Source: Limnohabitans sp. MMS-10A-192 (GTDB taxonomy: Bacteria > Pseudomonadota > Gammaproteobacteria > Burkholderiales > Burkholderiaceae_C). Taken from it: 64,000 bases of DNA. The DNA is taken from the NCBI RefSeq assembly GCF_003063335.1, contig NZ_NERX01000004.1, forward strand, positions 1 to 64,000. The letters are read 5' to 3'. Under the pieces are notes generated by a model. The model ran no database searches. It was not told where the DNA came from and saw nothing but the letters and a program-made list of their open reading frames with translations. The position numbers were made by a program, and so were the translations under genes. Positions 55,276-64,000 of this stretch are shown here, piece by piece. The first letter of the stretch is position 1. Every line of letters begins with the position of its first letter.

Positions 55276-55899
55276 TTACTTCTTGCCTTTTTTGCCTTTG
55301 GCGTCTTCAGCAGGTGCTGTGGGAGCGGCCACAACTTCTTCGACAAACGCCACCACGGACACCAGAACGGGGTTCTTTTTGCCATGGGTCACTGGCTTGC
55401 AGCCTGTGGGCAATGTGATGTCGTTCAAGTGCAGAGAGTTGCCCTTGGTCAGGCCCTTCAGATCCACAGCGATGAATTCTGGCAAGTTGGCAGGCAAGCA
55501 AGCCACTTCGATTTCGGTCACGACGTGGTTGATCGTGCACTTGTCTGTCTTGACGGCTTCGGATTCTTCTTCACCGCTGAAGTGCAATGGCACTTTCATG
55601 TGCAAAGTGGTGTTGGCATCGACGCGTTGGAAGTCGATGTGCTGCACCAATTGCTTGTAGGGGTGCATCTGGTAGTCACGCAACAGCACTTGGCTGCTTT
55701 GACCGTTGAATTCCATCTCGAGGATCGAAGCGTGGAACGCTTCTTTCTTCAGGGCGTGCCACAAAGCGTTGTGGTCCAGCTCGATGAGTTGAGGGGCCGA
55801 TGTGGAACCGTAAACGATGCCAGGTGTACGACCGGAATTGCGGAGACGGCGGCTCGCACCCGTGCCCTGCTTAGCGCGCTCAAAAGCGACAAATTTCAT
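55276..55899 (-). CDS. rplY: 50S ribosomal protein L25/general stress protein Ctc
   Basis: The 207-residue long (Ctc) form has an N-terminal L25 5S-rRNA-binding domain ([26 protein letters not shown]), a TL5/Ctc C-terminal domain ([16 protein letters not shown]) and a Lys-rich tail (AKGKKGKK). GGAGA lies seven bases before ATG 55899. It follows prs, the usual order in Burkholderiales. pth, often next, is not in this place; metK is. Confidence 0.95.
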   Translation of the reverse strand: MKFVAFERAKQGTGASRRLRNSGRTPGIVYGSTSAPQLIELDHNALWHALKKEAFHASILEMEFNGQSSQVLLRDYQMHPYKQLVQHIDFQRVDANTTLHMKVPLHFSGEEESEAVKTDKCTINHVVTEIEVACLPANLPEFIAVDLKGLTKGNSLHLNDITLPTGCKPVTHGKKNPVLVSVVAFVEEVVAAPTAPAEDAKGKKGKK

Positions 55900-55945
55900 A
55901 ACTATCTCCATCAAAGGGCTCACCGCGACCAGTGATGCCCTGACT

Positions 55946-55979
55946 CAAAAAAGCCTGCCAGTCCACTGGGACGGCAGGC
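55946..55979 (-). terminator. Rho-independent terminator of prs
   Basis: GCCTGCC, then an inner GTCC/GGAC stem, then GGCAGGC forms a strong hairpin ending in TTTTTT on the minus strand, 20 bases after the prs stop and just upstream of rplY. Confidence 0.85.
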
Positions 55980-55999
55980 CGCTTGTGGCCCGAACAGAA

Positions 56000-56971
56000 T
56001 CAGATTTGATCCGAGAACAGGCTCATCACCGACTCTCCGTTGGCGATCCGGTGCATCGTTTCAGCGATCAGCGGGGCCACAGACAGTTGGCGAATCTTGG
56101 TGCAGGCGGCAGCTTGTGCCGTCAGCGGAATGGTGTTGGTCACAACGACTTCGTCCAGGGCGTCGCCCTTGGAGATCCGGTCGATGGCCGGACCGGAGAA
56201 GATCGGGTGTGTGCAGTAGGCATAAACCTTTTTCGCGCCGCGCTCTTTGAGCACTTCGGCCGCTTTGACCAAGGTGCCCGCGGTGTCGATCATGTCGTCC
56301 ATGATCACGCAGTTGCGACCTTCGATCTCTCCGATCACGTGCATGACTTCGCTCACGTTGGCTTTGGGTCGGCGCTTGTCGATGATGGCCAGATCGCAAC
56401 CGAGTTGCTTGGCCAGAGCGCGGGCACGCACCACGCCGCCCACGTCGGGCGATACGACGATCAGGTCTTCGTAGTTTTTCTGGCGCAGATCACCCAGCAA
56501 AACAGGGGAAGCGTAGATGTTGTCGACGGGGATGTCGAAGAAGCCTTGAATCTGGTCAGCGTGCAAATCCATGGTCAGGACGCGGTCAACGCCCACGGCT
56601 TGCAGCATATTGGCCACCACCTTGGCCGTGATGGGTACACGCGAAGAGCGTGGGCGGCGGTCTTGGCGGGCGTAGCCAAAATAGGGGATGACAGCGCTGA
56701 TGCGGCCGGCCGATGCGCGCTTGAGCGCGTCGACCATGATCAGCAGTTCCATCAGGTTTTCGTTGGTCGGGGCGCAGGTGGACTGCACCACGAAGACTTC
56801 ACGTGCACGGACGTTTTGCTTGAGTTCGACGGTGACTTCACCGTCAGAGAAGCGGCCCACATCGGCAGCGCCCAGCTGGGTACCCAGGTGGTGAGCGATT
56901 TCGGCAGCCAAAACAGGATTGGCATTGCCGGTGAACAGCATGAAGTCGGGGGTGTGAGAAGCAGGCTGCAT
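56000..56971 (-). CDS. prs: Ribose-phosphate pyrophosphokinase (PRPP synthetase)
   Basis: This enzyme of about 324 residues makes PRPP from ribose-5-phosphate and ATP, feeding purine, pyrimidine, His, Trp and NAD synthesis. Motifs are [17 protein letters not shown] (PRPP signature, around residue 130), the flexible-loop Arg region, [16 protein letters not shown] and the ribose-phosphate loop [17 protein letters not shown] 56971 has GGA at suitable distance; ATG 56977 is two codons upstream. The tRNA-Gln gene lies 50 bases upstream. Confidence 0.97.
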   Translation of the reverse strand: MQPASHTPDFMLFTGNANPVLAAEIAHHLGTQLGAADVGRFSDGEVTVELKQNVRAREVFVVQSTCAPTNENLMELLIMVDALKRASAGRISAVIPYFGYARQDRRPRSSRVPITAKVVANMLQAVGVDRVLTMDLHADQIQGFFDIPVDNIYASPVLLGDLRQKNYEDLIVVSPDVGGVVRARALAKQLGCDLAIIDKRRPKANVSEVMHVIGEIEGRNCVIMDDMIDTAGTLVKAAEVLKERGAKKVYAYCTHPIFSGPAIDRISKGDALDEVVVTNTIPLTAQAAACTKIRQLSVAPLIAETMHRIANGESVMSLFSDQI

Positions 56972-57019
56972 GGGCATTCCAGCGATCAGAAAAATGGGGC
57001 CTGTACGATTGAACGTATT

Positions 57020-57096
57020 TGGCAGGGGAGAAAGGATTCGAACCTTTGCATGCCGGAATCAAAATCCGGTGCCTTAACCAACTTGGCGACTCCCCT
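57020..57096 (-). tRNA. tRNA-Gln(UUG), CCA encoded
   Basis: The 77-nt cloverleaf on the minus strand has acceptor AGGGGAG paired with CTCCCCT and an encoded GCCA end. The anticodon arm is CCGGA-TTTTGAT-TCCGG with TTG as anticodon, and the T-arm has GGTTCGAATCC. It lies between ispE and prs, a common Burkholderiales arrangement. Confidence 0.97.
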
Positions 57097-57123
57097 ACAC
57101 AGGTTGACTGCTGAAACAGCGGC

Positions 57124-57975
57124 CTACCGATAATTGTCGCTGGGTGCCCAACCTACGAGAGGATGAACATCCAAATTGCTGCATTTGCGCACTTGCCAGT
57201 GGTCTGGGACCGAGACTGGCGCTGAGCCTGGTGTGCAGCGTGCAAACACTGCGCTGCCAGAACCTGTCATTCTTCCGTTCAGTCCTGCATGGCTGAGCAC
57301 TTGAAGTGCTTGCTTGACATCAGGGCAGAGGGCTTCTGCGACAGGTTGCAGATCATTGTGACCGAAGTCATATGTGTCTGCAGCGAAGACCGCTATTGTA
57401 GCAGCATTTGTGGACCGTTGAAGCTCAGGCGCAGCAAAAATTTGAGAAGTTTCGATCCCCGCTGCTGGTTTGATGACCCAAAACTGCGCTGGAGGCAGCT
57501 CAATCGGGGTGATTTGCTCGCCCACGCCTTCGACCCAGGCATTGCGCCCGCGCAGAAAAAACGGCACATCGGCGCCCAGTTGCAAGCCCAGCTTTTCCAG
57601 CGTGGGCAAGTCCAGGCGCAGGTCCCACAGCTGGTTCAGAGCCAGCAAACAGGTGGCCGCATCGGAGGAGCCGCCGCCCATGCCTGCCTGAGCGGGGATG
57701 CGTTTTTCAACCGCGATGTGCACGCCCTGCGTGCAGCCGGTGTGTTGTTGCAGCAGGCGTGCTGCGCGCGTGATCAGGTCATCTGCGGGCAGTTTCACCG
57801 TGAGGTCTTCGCGCGAAATCTGACCGTCCGAGCGTTTTTCAAAATGCAGGGTGTCGCACCAGTCGATCAGCATGAACACCGATTGCAGCAGGTGGTAGCC
57901 GTCGGGGCGGCGACCTGTGATGTGCAAAAACAGGTTCAGCTTGGCGGGAGCGGGGACATCGAACAGCGATTTCAT
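57124..57975 (-). CDS. ispE: 4-diphosphocytidyl-2-C-methyl-D-erythritol kinase
   Basis: This 283-residue GHMP kinase of the non-mevalonate isoprenoid pathway phosphorylates CDP-ME. It has APAKLNLFLHITGRRPDGYH at the N-terminus, the ATP-binding PAQAGMGGGSSDAA loop (about residues 93-106) and the C-terminal GRMTGSGSAVFA. It follows lolB by 39 bases and is probably cotranscribed with it and the TPR gene. ispH at the right edge of the window acts later in the same pathway. Confidence 0.97.
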   Translation of the reverse strand: MKSLFDVPAPAKLNLFLHITGRRPDGYHLLQSVFMLIDWCDTLHFEKRSDGQISREDLTVKLPADDLITRAARLLQQHTGCTQGVHIAVEKRIPAQAGMGGGSSDAATCLLALNQLWDLRLDLPTLEKLGLQLGADVPFFLRGRNAWVEGVGEQITPIELPPAQFWVIKPAAGIETSQIFAAPELQRSTNAATIAVFAADTYDFGHNDLQPVAEALCPDVKQALQVLSHAGLNGRMTGSGSAVFARCTPGSAPVSVPDHWQVRKCSNLDVHPLVGWAPSDNYR

Positions 57976-58014
57976 CCGGTGATTATCGCCAGAGCCGAGG
58001 GCGGGCTGTGGGCC

Positions 58015-58491
58015 TTATTGATCGAGCACGATGCGCAAGGCCGCAGCGGGCGCGGGCTGCGTGCGTTGCGCTTGCAAGTGGCCTTGTGCATGACCCGACA
58101 AGTCGGCTTGCCAGCCCTGCACCTGGGCAGGCCGTCCGGCCAGCCATTCAAACAAAGCCGCAATGGGCAGTGCCGTCCCCGTCAGTCGTTCGCTCAGGCT
58201 GGACAGGTTGTTGCTTTGCACGCTGCCGCCGGATTGCTCCAGCCGAGCGGCGATGGGTGTCCAGCTGAGCTTGGCCAATGTGGTGCCTATGGGGCTGAGC
58301 AGCAGCAGCTCACCTTGCTCGGCCGTGCCTTGGAGCTCAAAGTTGGCGAACCATTGCTGTGGCGGCTCGGACAGCACTTGCAGTGCCAGACGCCCTGACC
58401 AGAAGGCATCGGTTTGGACAGGCGGCCTAGGTGTGGCGCAGCCTGTCAAAGTCCATGCGAAGAGCAGGATGCCAGCGCGTCGCCAGTTCAT
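58015..58491 (-). CDS. lolB: Outer-membrane lipoprotein receptor LolB
   Basis: The 158-residue lipoprotein has lipobox LTGC at residues 15-18 and a single LolB fold (FWSGRLALQV, GELLLLSPIGTTLAKLSW, PIAALFEWLAGRP). It accepts lipoproteins from LolA and inserts them in the outer membrane, a route the lipoproteins of the adhesin locus would need. It overlaps the upstream TPR gene by four bases (ATGA), indicating coupling, and lies next to ispE as in many betaproteobacteria. Confidence 0.93.
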   Translation of the reverse strand: MNWRRAGILLFAWTLTGCATPRPPVQTDAFWSGRLALQVLSEPPQQWFANFELQGTAEQGELLLLSPIGTTLAKLSWTPIAARLEQSGGSVQSNNLSSLSERLTGTALPIAALFEWLAGRPAQVQGWQADLSGHAQGHLQAQRTQPAPAAALRIVLDQ

Positions 58492-60209
58492 GGCTTGAAG
58501 TTAAAACGCTTGAGGGTGTCGAGCAAAGTCTCGTTGTCGGCCTTGAGCAGCAGGCCTTCGCGCCAGATGGCGCCAGCCTCTTGGGTTTGGCCCATCGTCC
58601 AAAGCACTTCACCTAGATGCGCGGCAATTTCGGCATCGGGCTTGGTTTTGTAAGCCGCCTGCAGGATTTTCAGTGCCTCGGAGTTTTGGCCCTGGCGAAA
58701 AGCCACCCAACCCAAGCTGTCCTGAATGTAGGGGTCTTGCGGCGCCAGCGCGACGGCTTGTTCAATCAACTGGCGCGCCTCAGGCAGGCGCACATGGCGA
58801 TCCGCCAGTGAATAACCCAGCGCATTGAAGGCTTGGGGGTCTTTGGGGCGGAGTTTCATGACCAGTCTCAGCAGACGTTCCATTTCGTCGTGGCGCTGGA
58901 GTTTTTCGGTCACCATGGCCAATTCGGTCGCCAGGTCTGCGTCTTCAGGGCTTTCTTTCAAGGCGGCTTGAACCAAAGGGTAGGCGTGGGCCGATTGCAA
59001 GTGCTCGCGCAACCATTGGGATTGGGCCAGTGTTTTGCGCTTCGCTTGTTCGGGTGTGTTGGTCTTGACCTGTGTCAGAACCAAGCGCGCCTCGCCCATG
59101 CGGCCTTGTTGGGCCAGCAAGTCGGCTTGACGGCTGGCCAGTTTGATCGGGTCTGCCGTGGCGGGCATCTGGGCCAGCCATTTTTGGGCTTGATCGAGCT
59201 GGCCTTGGCGTTGCGCGATTTGCGACAGGGTCATCAGTGCTTCGGCTTGTCCGGCTTGTTGTTCGGGCGCTGTGTTTTTGGCGTTGAGCTGCACAAAGTG
59301 GCTCAGGTGCTGCTGGGCTTCGGCGGTTTGTCCCATGTCTTGCAGCAGCAGGCCTCGGATCAGCCAGCCTTCGGCAAACTCGGGGTGCTTGCTATTGAGT
59401 TGCGTCAGCTCTTGCAAGGCTTTGCTGAACTGCTGCTGAGAGATCAAGGTGCGTGCATAGCCCAAGCGCAACTCTGGCAACACACTGCCTTGCATGGCGT
59501 CGTCCAGCATGGCTTGCAGTTTGGGGTTGTCGCTGCCCATCAGGCTCAGACCCAAAATGATGGGGCCAGGGGCTGACTTGTCCGCTTGACGGGCTTTGAG
59601 CGCTGCTTCGATGGCCAGGTTTTCTTGTCCTGCATCGCGTCGCATGCGCCCGATGGTGGTCCATGCGGTCACGGCCGTAGGCGCTTGCACGATGAATTTG
59701 GCAAGCGCCTTTTCAACGACTTCGACGGCGCGATTTTTGTCTTGAAGAGGGGCAAAAAGGCGTGGCACGGAAGCGATGGCACCACCGAGCTCCGCGCTTG
59801 GCAATTCACTCAGTGAGACTGTCAGGGCTTGGCCCGCTTCATCGGGGCGGTTGAGTGCCAACAAGATTTGCAAAATGAAGCGGTTGGGCTCTTTGTCTTG
59901 AGGCAGTTCACGCTTCCAGGTTTGGGCCGCTTGCAAAGCGGCATCGCCCGATCGGGCCTGCAAGGCAATGTCCACAGCCCTTTGAAACAGTGCGCGATCC
60001 CGGGTTTTGCGTGCTGCATCCAACACCATGGAAAAGCCAGCGCCAGCAGAGCCTTCGCGCACATTGAGCTCGCCCAGCAGAACTTGGTAGAACAGCACGG
60101 CATCCAGCGCAGAGGCAGCTGGGGGGGGTACTGCCTTGGGGTCTGCGGGTTGGGCCCAAGCACCGACGATGCAAGAGGACAAGATGGCGAGGCGGAACCA
60201 GAATTTCAT
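58488..60209 (-). CDS. Exported tetratricopeptide-repeat protein
   Basis: The 573-residue protein has a signal peptide ([15 protein letters not shown]) and is almost wholly made of TPR-like helical pairs. Clear canonical repeats occur near the C-terminus ([40 protein letters not shown]). It probably acts as a periplasmic or membrane-associated scaffold; its precise role is unknown. Start ATG 60209 is chosen because the signal peptide begins MKFWFR; 60221 would add four residues. It is divergent from mutM with a short shared promoter region and coupled to lolB. Confidence 0.9.
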   Translation of the reverse strand: MKFWFRLAILSSCIVGAWAQPADPKAVPPPAASALDAVLFYQVLLGELNVREGSAGAGFSMVLDAARKTRDRALFQRAVDIALQARSGDAALQAAQTWKRELPQDKEPNRFILQILLALNRPDEAGQALTVSLSELPSAELGGAIASVPRLFAPLQDKNRAVEVVEKALAKFIVQAPTAVTAWTTIGRMRRDAGQENLAIEAALKARQADKSAPGPIILGLSLMGSDNPKLQAMLDDAMQGSVLPELRLGYARTLISQQQFSKALQELTQLNSKHPEFAEGWLIRGLLLQDMGQTAEAQQHLSHFVQLNAKNTAPEQQAGQAEALMTLSQIAQRQGQLDQAQKWLAQMPATADPIKLASRQADLLAQQGRMGEARLVLTQVKTNTPEQAKRKTLAQSQWLREHLQSAHAYPLVQAALKESPEDADLATELAMVTEKLQRHDEMERLLRLVMKLRPKDPQAFNALGYSLADRHVRLPEARQLIEQAVALAPQDPYIQDSLGWVAFRQGQNSEALKILQAAYKTKPDAEIAAHLGEVLWTMGQTQEAGAIWREGLLLKADNETLLDTLKRFNFKP

Positions 60210-60287
60210 GCAGACCATCATAATCCAGACACCTTTTCAAAACAGCGTGTATGCCGTCGAAAGCCATGGCATGCACGGGACAAATCC

Positions 60288-61103
60288 ATGCCCGAACTCC
60301 CGGAAGTTGAAGTCACCCGCCGCAGCTTTGCAGACCGCATACAGTCGGCCCGCATTGTGGACTTGCGCATGGGCAAACCTCTGCGCTGGCCCTTGGGTGT
60401 GACGCCGCTCAGTCTGCAGGGGCGCCACGTGGTGGGTGTACGCCGGCGCGGCAAGTACCTGCTGCTCGATCTGGATGAGGGTTTGTTGTTGCTGCACTTG
60501 GGCATGTCGGGCAGTTTGAATTTCGCGCCTGTTCAGCCTGAGGCCGGGCCGCACGACCACATGGACTTGGTGACCGACAAAGGCGTGCTGCGTTTGCACG
60601 ATCCGCGCCGCTTTGGTGCGGTGGTGTGGGCGCCTTCAGAAAGCGCTGCGCAAGCGCAAAAGTTGCTCGGCCATTTGGGTGTGGAACCCTTGGACGGTGG
60701 TTTTGAGGTGAAGGCTTTCGCATTGGCGCTGAAAAAACGCCAGTCGGCCATCAAGCAGGTTTTGCTGGCGGGCGACATCGTCGTCGGGGTGGGCAATATT
60801 TATGCCTCCGAAGCCTTGTTCATGGCGGGTATTCGGCCCACCACCCAAGCGGCCCGCTTGTCCAAACCGCGCGTGGCCCGCTTGCATGCCGCGATTGTTC
60901 AGGTCCTGACGCGGGCCGTGCAGCAAGGCGGCAGCACGCTCAAGGATTTTGTGAGCGCCGAAGGCCGCACCGGGTATTTCCAGCTGGAAGCCGCTGTGTA
61001 TGGCCGTGCTGGCGCGCCTTGCCGGGTCTGTGCAACGCCGATTCGTTCTTTGCTGCAAGGTCAGCGCACCACTTTTTATTGCCTCACATGCCAGAAACCT
61101 TGA
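60288..61103 (+). CDS. mutM: Formamidopyrimidine-DNA glycosylase
   Basis: The 271-residue base-excision repair enzyme removes 8-oxoguanine. It begins [12 protein letters not shown] with the catalytic Pro and Glu, has [10 protein letters not shown] in the H2TH region and ends with a zinc finger (CRVCATP...YCLTC). GGGA lies seven bases before ATG 60288, which fixes the start; the longer frame from 59829 overlaps the TPR gene. Its stop overlaps mutY, pairing the two GO-system enzymes in one transcript. Confidence 0.97.
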   Translation: MPELPEVEVTRRSFADRIQSARIVDLRMGKPLRWPLGVTPLSLQGRHVVGVRRRGKYLLLDLDEGLLLLHLGMSGSLNFAPVQPEAGPHDHMDLVTDKGVLRLHDPRRFGAVVWAPSESAAQAQKLLGHLGVEPLDGGFEVKAFALALKKRQSAIKQVLLAGDIVVGVGNIYASEALFMAGIRPTTQAARLSKPRVARLHAAIVQVLTRAVQQGGSTLKDFVSAEGRTGYFQLEAAVYGRAGAPCRVCATPIRSLLQGQRTTFYCLTCQKP

Positions 61104-62128
61104 TGCCCTTGCCCGCCGACTTTGCCCGCCACATGGTGGACTGGCAGCGCCAACATGGCCGCCAGAGCCTGCCTTGGCAAAACACGCAAGACCCTTACCG
61201 CGTCTGGTTGTCCGAGATCATGTTGCAGCAAACGCAAGTGAGCACGGTGCTGGATTATTTCCCGCGGTTCTTGAGTCGCTTTCCGGATGTGGCGGCCTTG
61301 GCTGCTGCCGAACAAGACGATGTGTTGGCGCTGTGGAGCGGTCTGGGCTACTACAGCCGTGCCCGTAACCTGCACCGCTGCGCACAGGACGTCATGGCGC
61401 GGTTTGGCGGGGCGTTTCCGCAGCAAGCTGAAGCCTTGCAGACTTTGCCTGGCATAGGGCGCTCAACAGCCGCCGCCATTGCCGCCTTTTGCTTTCAGGA
61501 GCGTGCGGCGATTTTGGATGGCAACGTCAAACGGGTGCTGACCCGTGTGCTGGGCTATGCCGATGACCTGGCGGTTGCCAAAAACGAAAAGGCACTTTGG
61601 GCTTTGGCACAAGACCTTTTGCCCGCCAAGCCCGGCGACATGCCGCGCTACACCCAGTCCTTGATGGATTTGGGCGCCACGGTTTGTTTGCCGCGCAAGA
61701 CGCAATGTGAGGTCTGCCCAGTCGCCCGCTTGTGCGCAGCCAAGAGGCAAGGGGAGCCTTTGGCGTACCCGGTCAAGACCCGCAAACTCAAGCGCAGCAG
61801 CGCCACGCTGTGGTTGCTGTGGGCTGTGAATGCCAAGGGCCAGGTCTGGTTGCAAAAGCGCCCCGACAAAGGCATCTGGGCTGGCCTGTTCAGCTTGCCG
61901 GTGTTTGACACGGAGGATGCCTTGCTGGCAGCTTGGCCACAGGGGCAGGATGCGCGGTACATCACGCCATGGAAGCATGTGCTGACCCACCGTGATTTGC
62001 ATTTGCACCCGGTGTGTTTGACCGCCGCAGGCAAGAGCGAGCCCACTTGCGAAGGCCAGTGGGTGGATGCAAAGGCCTGGCCGGACTTGGGCTTGCCTGC
62101 ACCCATTCGGCAATTGCTTCAAATGTGA
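61103..62128 (+). CDS. mutY: A/G-specific adenine glycosylase
   Basis: The 341-residue enzyme excises A opposite 8-oxoG. It has WLSEIMLQQTQ, the helix-hairpin-helix LPGIGRSTAAAIAAF with the catalytic Asp in ILDGNVKRV, the 4Fe-4S ligands C-x6-C-x2-C-x5-C (CLPRKTQCEVCPVARLC) and a C-terminal NUDIX-like 8-oxoG sensor. I chose ATG 61103, overlapping the mutM stop (TGATG), because it aligns with the family N-terminus; ATG 61088 is five codons upstream. Confidence 0.96.
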   Translation: MPLPADFARHMVDWQRQHGRQSLPWQNTQDPYRVWLSEIMLQQTQVSTVLDYFPRFLSRFPDVAALAAAEQDDVLALWSGLGYYSRARNLHRCAQDVMARFGGAFPQQAEALQTLPGIGRSTAAAIAAFCFQERAAILDGNVKRVLTRVLGYADDLAVAKNEKALWALAQDLLPAKPGDMPRYTQSLMDLGATVCLPRKTQCEVCPVARLCAAKRQGEPLAYPVKTRKLKRSSATLWLLWAVNAKGQVWLQKRPDKGIWAGLFSLPVFDTEDALLAAWPQGQDARYITPWKHVLTHRDLHLHPVCLTAAGKSEPTCEGQWVDAKAWPDLGLPAPIRQLLQM

Positions 62129-62152
62129 TGCGCTCGCCCAACCCCGGGGCGA

Positions 62153-62824
62153 TCACAAAAGGCCTTGCTCGGCCATCGACAGCGATTGCCCCTGCCCGAC
62201 GATGATGTGGTCCAGCACCCGCACATCCACCAGGGCCAGGGAGGCTTTGAGGTTTTGCGTCAAAGCCTCGTCGGCGCGGCTGGGTTGCACCGAGCCGCTG
62301 GGGTGGTTGTGCGAGAGCACCACGGCGGCAGCTTGGTGGTGCAGGGCGCGCAGGACGACTTCGCGGGGGTACACACTGGTCTGGCTGAGCGTGCCGCGAA
62401 AAAGCTCTTCCATGGCCAGCAGCCGGTTCTGGCTGTCCAGAAACAGCACGGCGAAGACCTCGTGGTTTTTGTGAGCCAGTTGCAGCTGCAGGTACTGCTT
62501 GACGGCATCGGGCGTGTGAAAGGCTTCGCGCTCTTGCAGGCGCTGAAGCATGGCGCGGCGGGCGATTTCAAACACGGCCAGCAGCTCGGCCTGTTTGGCA
62601 GGCCCCAGGCCTTTGACCAGTTTGAGTGAGGCAGGCGTAGCTTGCAAAAGCCCCGCGATGCCGTTCGCGGCCAGCAACTCTTGGGAGAGTTCAAAAACGT
62701 TCTTGCCCGCCATGCCGGTGCGCAGCAAGATGGCCAGAAGCTCGACATCGCTCAGGGCCTGTGGGCCTCGGGCGAGCAGTTTTTCGCGTGGCCGCGCACC
62801 TGGCGGCAAGTCCTTGATGCCCAT
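62153..62824 (-). CDS. radC: RadC/JAB-domain DNA-repair-associated protein
   Basis: The 223-residue protein has an N-terminal helix-hairpin-helix region ([18 protein letters not shown]) and a C-terminal JAB/MPN metalloprotease-like domain with its zinc motif [15 protein letters not shown]. The cellular role is still unclear despite the historical repair name. ATG 62824 ([17 protein letters not shown]) matches the family start; a frame from 62869 adds 15 unlikely residues. It is convergent with mutY and divergent from fkpB. Confidence 0.94.
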   Translation of the reverse strand: MGIKDLPPGARPREKLLARGPQALSDVELLAILLRTGMAGKNVFELSQELLAANGIAGLLQATPASLKLVKGLGPAKQAELLAVFEIARRAMLQRLQEREAFHTPDAVKQYLQLQLAHKNHEVFAVLFLDSQNRLLAMEELFRGTLSQTSVYPREVVLRALHHQAAAVVLSHNHPSGSVQPSRADEALTQNLKASLALVDVRVLDHIIVGQGQSLSMAEQGLL

Positions 62825-62891
62825 TTGAAGCCCCTCCCTGGAGCAGCCTTGTGGCTGACAAGCCCCCATGAAGGGGACGGGTCAGCCTGGC

Positions 62892-62902
62892 TTTTTACAA
62901 TA
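62892..62902 (+). promoter_or_regulatory. Possible promoter of fkpB-ispH
   Basis: A TACAAT -10-like hexamer preceded by a T-run lies about 55 bases upstream of ATG 62955 in the gap divergent from radC. No strong -35 is seen. Confidence 0.35.
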
Positions 62903-62954
62903 GTGGCTTCTTTATGCCCGTTTGCCCGCTTTGGCGGCATTCCAGAAAACCCTT

Positions 62955-63398
62955 ATGTCCACAGTCCAACCCGGTTCCTTTTTGACGCTTCACTACCGCC
63001 TGGCGGGGCCGCAAGGGGACATCATCAACACCTTCAACGAAAAGCCTGCCACCTTGTCGCTGGGCTCTGGCGAGCTGACGCCAGGCATGGAGCAGCGCCT
63101 GATGGGGCTGGCCGAAGGCACCCGCACCGTGCTCGACTTGCCCGCAGGCGAGGCTTTTGGTGACCACAACCCCGACATGCAGCAGTGGGTGGCCCGCAAG
63201 CTGCTCAACGAGCTGGGCGACCCGATGGAAAAGTACGCCGCAGGCGATGTGGTGCAGTTCCCCACGCCCGACGGCATGGGCACGTATGCGGGCACGGTCT
63301 TGCAGGTGGGTGACGATGGCGCGGTGCTGTTTGACTTCAACCACCCGCTGGCGGGTCAACCGGTGACTTTCGAAGTTCAGCTGATTGGGGTGCTGTGA
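62955..63398 (+). CDS. fkpB: FKBP-type peptidyl-prolyl isomerase, SlpA/FkpB
   Basis: The 147-residue cytoplasmic isomerase of the SlyD/SlpA type has [36 protein letters not shown] and [14 protein letters not shown] with the insert-in-flap domain following. It lacks a signal peptide and the His-rich tail of SlyD. The stop overlaps the ispH start (TGATG), the conserved fkpB-ispH pair. ATG 62955 is favoured over an upstream in-frame 62922. Confidence 0.95.
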   Translation: MSTVQPGSFLTLHYRLAGPQGDIINTFNEKPATLSLGSGELTPGMEQRLMGLAEGTRTVLDLPAGEAFGDHNPDMQQWVARKLLNELGDPMEKYAAGDVVQFPTPDGMGTYAGTVLQVGDDGAVLFDFNHPLAGQPVTFEVQLIGVL

Positions 63399-64000
63399 TG
63401 ACATCTGAAATTTTATTGGCCGAGCCGCGTGGCTTTTGTGCGGGTGTGGACAGGGCGATCGACATCGTCGAGCACGCGCTGGCCAAGTTTGGTCGCCCGA
63501 TTTATGTGCGCCACGAGATCGTGCACAACACCTATGTGGTCAACGACCTCAAGGACAAGGGCGCGATATTCATCGAAGAGTTGTCCGAAGTGCCGCCCGG
63601 TGCAACGCTGATCTTCAGCGCCCACGGCGTGAGCCTGGCGGTGCAGCAAGAGGCGCAGCAGCGGGGCTTTCGCATTTTTGATGCCACTTGCCCCTTGGTG
63701 AGCAAGGTGCATGTGGAGCTGGCCAAGCTGCACAAAGAAGGCTACGAGTTCATCATGATCGGCCACAAGGGCCATCCCGAGGTGGAAGGCACCATGGGCC
63801 AGCTCGACAGCGGCATCCACTTGGTGGAAGACGTGACCGATGTGGCCAAAGTACAGCCCGGCCAGACCGAGAAGCTGGCGGTGGTGACGCAAACCACGCT
63901 GAGCGTGGACGATGCCGCGGAGATCGTGGCGGCTGTCAAAGCCCGCTTTCCACAAGTGCGCGAACCCAAACAGCAAGACATTTGCTACGCCACCCAGAAC
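63398..64000 (+). CDS. ispH: 4-hydroxy-3-methylbut-2-enyl diphosphate reductase, 3' end beyond the window
   Basis: The first 201 codons are present and open to the right edge. This iron-sulfur enzyme makes IPP and DMAPP in the last step of the MEP pathway. Visible landmarks are the first cluster Cys in [17 protein letters not shown], the SAHGVS histidine, [11 protein letters not shown] with the second cluster Cys, and [15 protein letters not shown]. The third Cys region is just starting (ICYATQN) at the edge. It overlaps fkpB by one base. Confidence 0.97.
   Translation, partial: MTSEILLAEPRGFCAGVDRAIDIVEHALAKFGRPIYVRHEIVHNTYVVNDLKDKGAIFIEELSEVPPGATLIFSAHGVSLAVQQEAQQRGFRIFDATCPLVSKVHVELAKLHKEGYEFIMIGHKGHPEVEGTMGQLDSGIHLVEDVTDVAKVQPGQTEKLAVVTQTTLSVDDAAEIVAAVKARFPQVREPKQQDICYATQN

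Overview
The window looks like a chromosome segment of a Burkholderiales betaproteobacterium, most likely Comamonadaceae (Limnohabitans/Rhodoferax-like). This is inferred from the right-hand housekeeping block (metK, rplY, prs, tRNA-Gln, ispE, lolB, a TPR gene, mutM, mutY, radC, fkpB, ispH), its order and its GC-rich codon use. No database search was possible, so the taxonomy is an inference.

Bases 1-5937 are a mobile, eroded zone. A hypothetical gene runs in from the left edge. It is followed by an IS3-family element (1504-2734) with 25-bp inverted repeats and an OrfA/OrfB frameshift signal, a truncated reverse-strand gene with a palindromic upstream site, and an IS21-family element (3447-5937, istA/istB). 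Neither IS shows a target duplication.

Bases 6050-15577 are a heavy-metal resistance island read leftward: a P1B-type ATPase, a small His-rich CzcI-like protein, a CzcC/CusC-type outer-membrane factor, a small membrane-anchored periplasmic protein, a CusB/CzcB-type adaptor and a CusA/CzcA-type RND pump. A divergent CadR/PbrR-like MerR regulator faces a promoter with the long 19-bp spacer typical of MerR targets. A small Cys-rich protein and an Abi/HEPN-like protein follow.

Bases 17193-53521 are the main feature. A sensor kinase and a NarL-type response regulator are divergent. Downstream of the regulator lie eight co-directional genes covering about 33 kb: an HfaA-like secreted protein, an HfaB/CsgG-like lipoprotein channel with an OmpA-like tail, a 2172-aa secreted repeat protein, a pentapeptide-repeat lipoprotein, a TpsB/FhaC-type transporter, a SapC-family protein, a 6660-aa TpsA/FHA-like adhesin (one 20-kb gene), and a periplasmic parvulin prolyl isomerase. 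The layout suggests one surface-attachment system using two export routes: a CsgG-type route for the first giant protein and two-partner secretion for the second. A periplasmic chaperone-isomerase closes the locus.

Bases 53823-64000 are conserved core genes. The metK leader folds like a SAM-II riboswitch, starts almost exactly at the predicted transcription start, and has an extra downstream structure that covers the Shine-Dalgarno site. The remaining genes form two divergent groups. prs, ispE, lolB and the TPR gene (with tRNA-Gln between prs and ispE) read leftward. mutM-mutY and fkpB-ispH read rightward with radC opposite between them. ispH is cut by the right edge.
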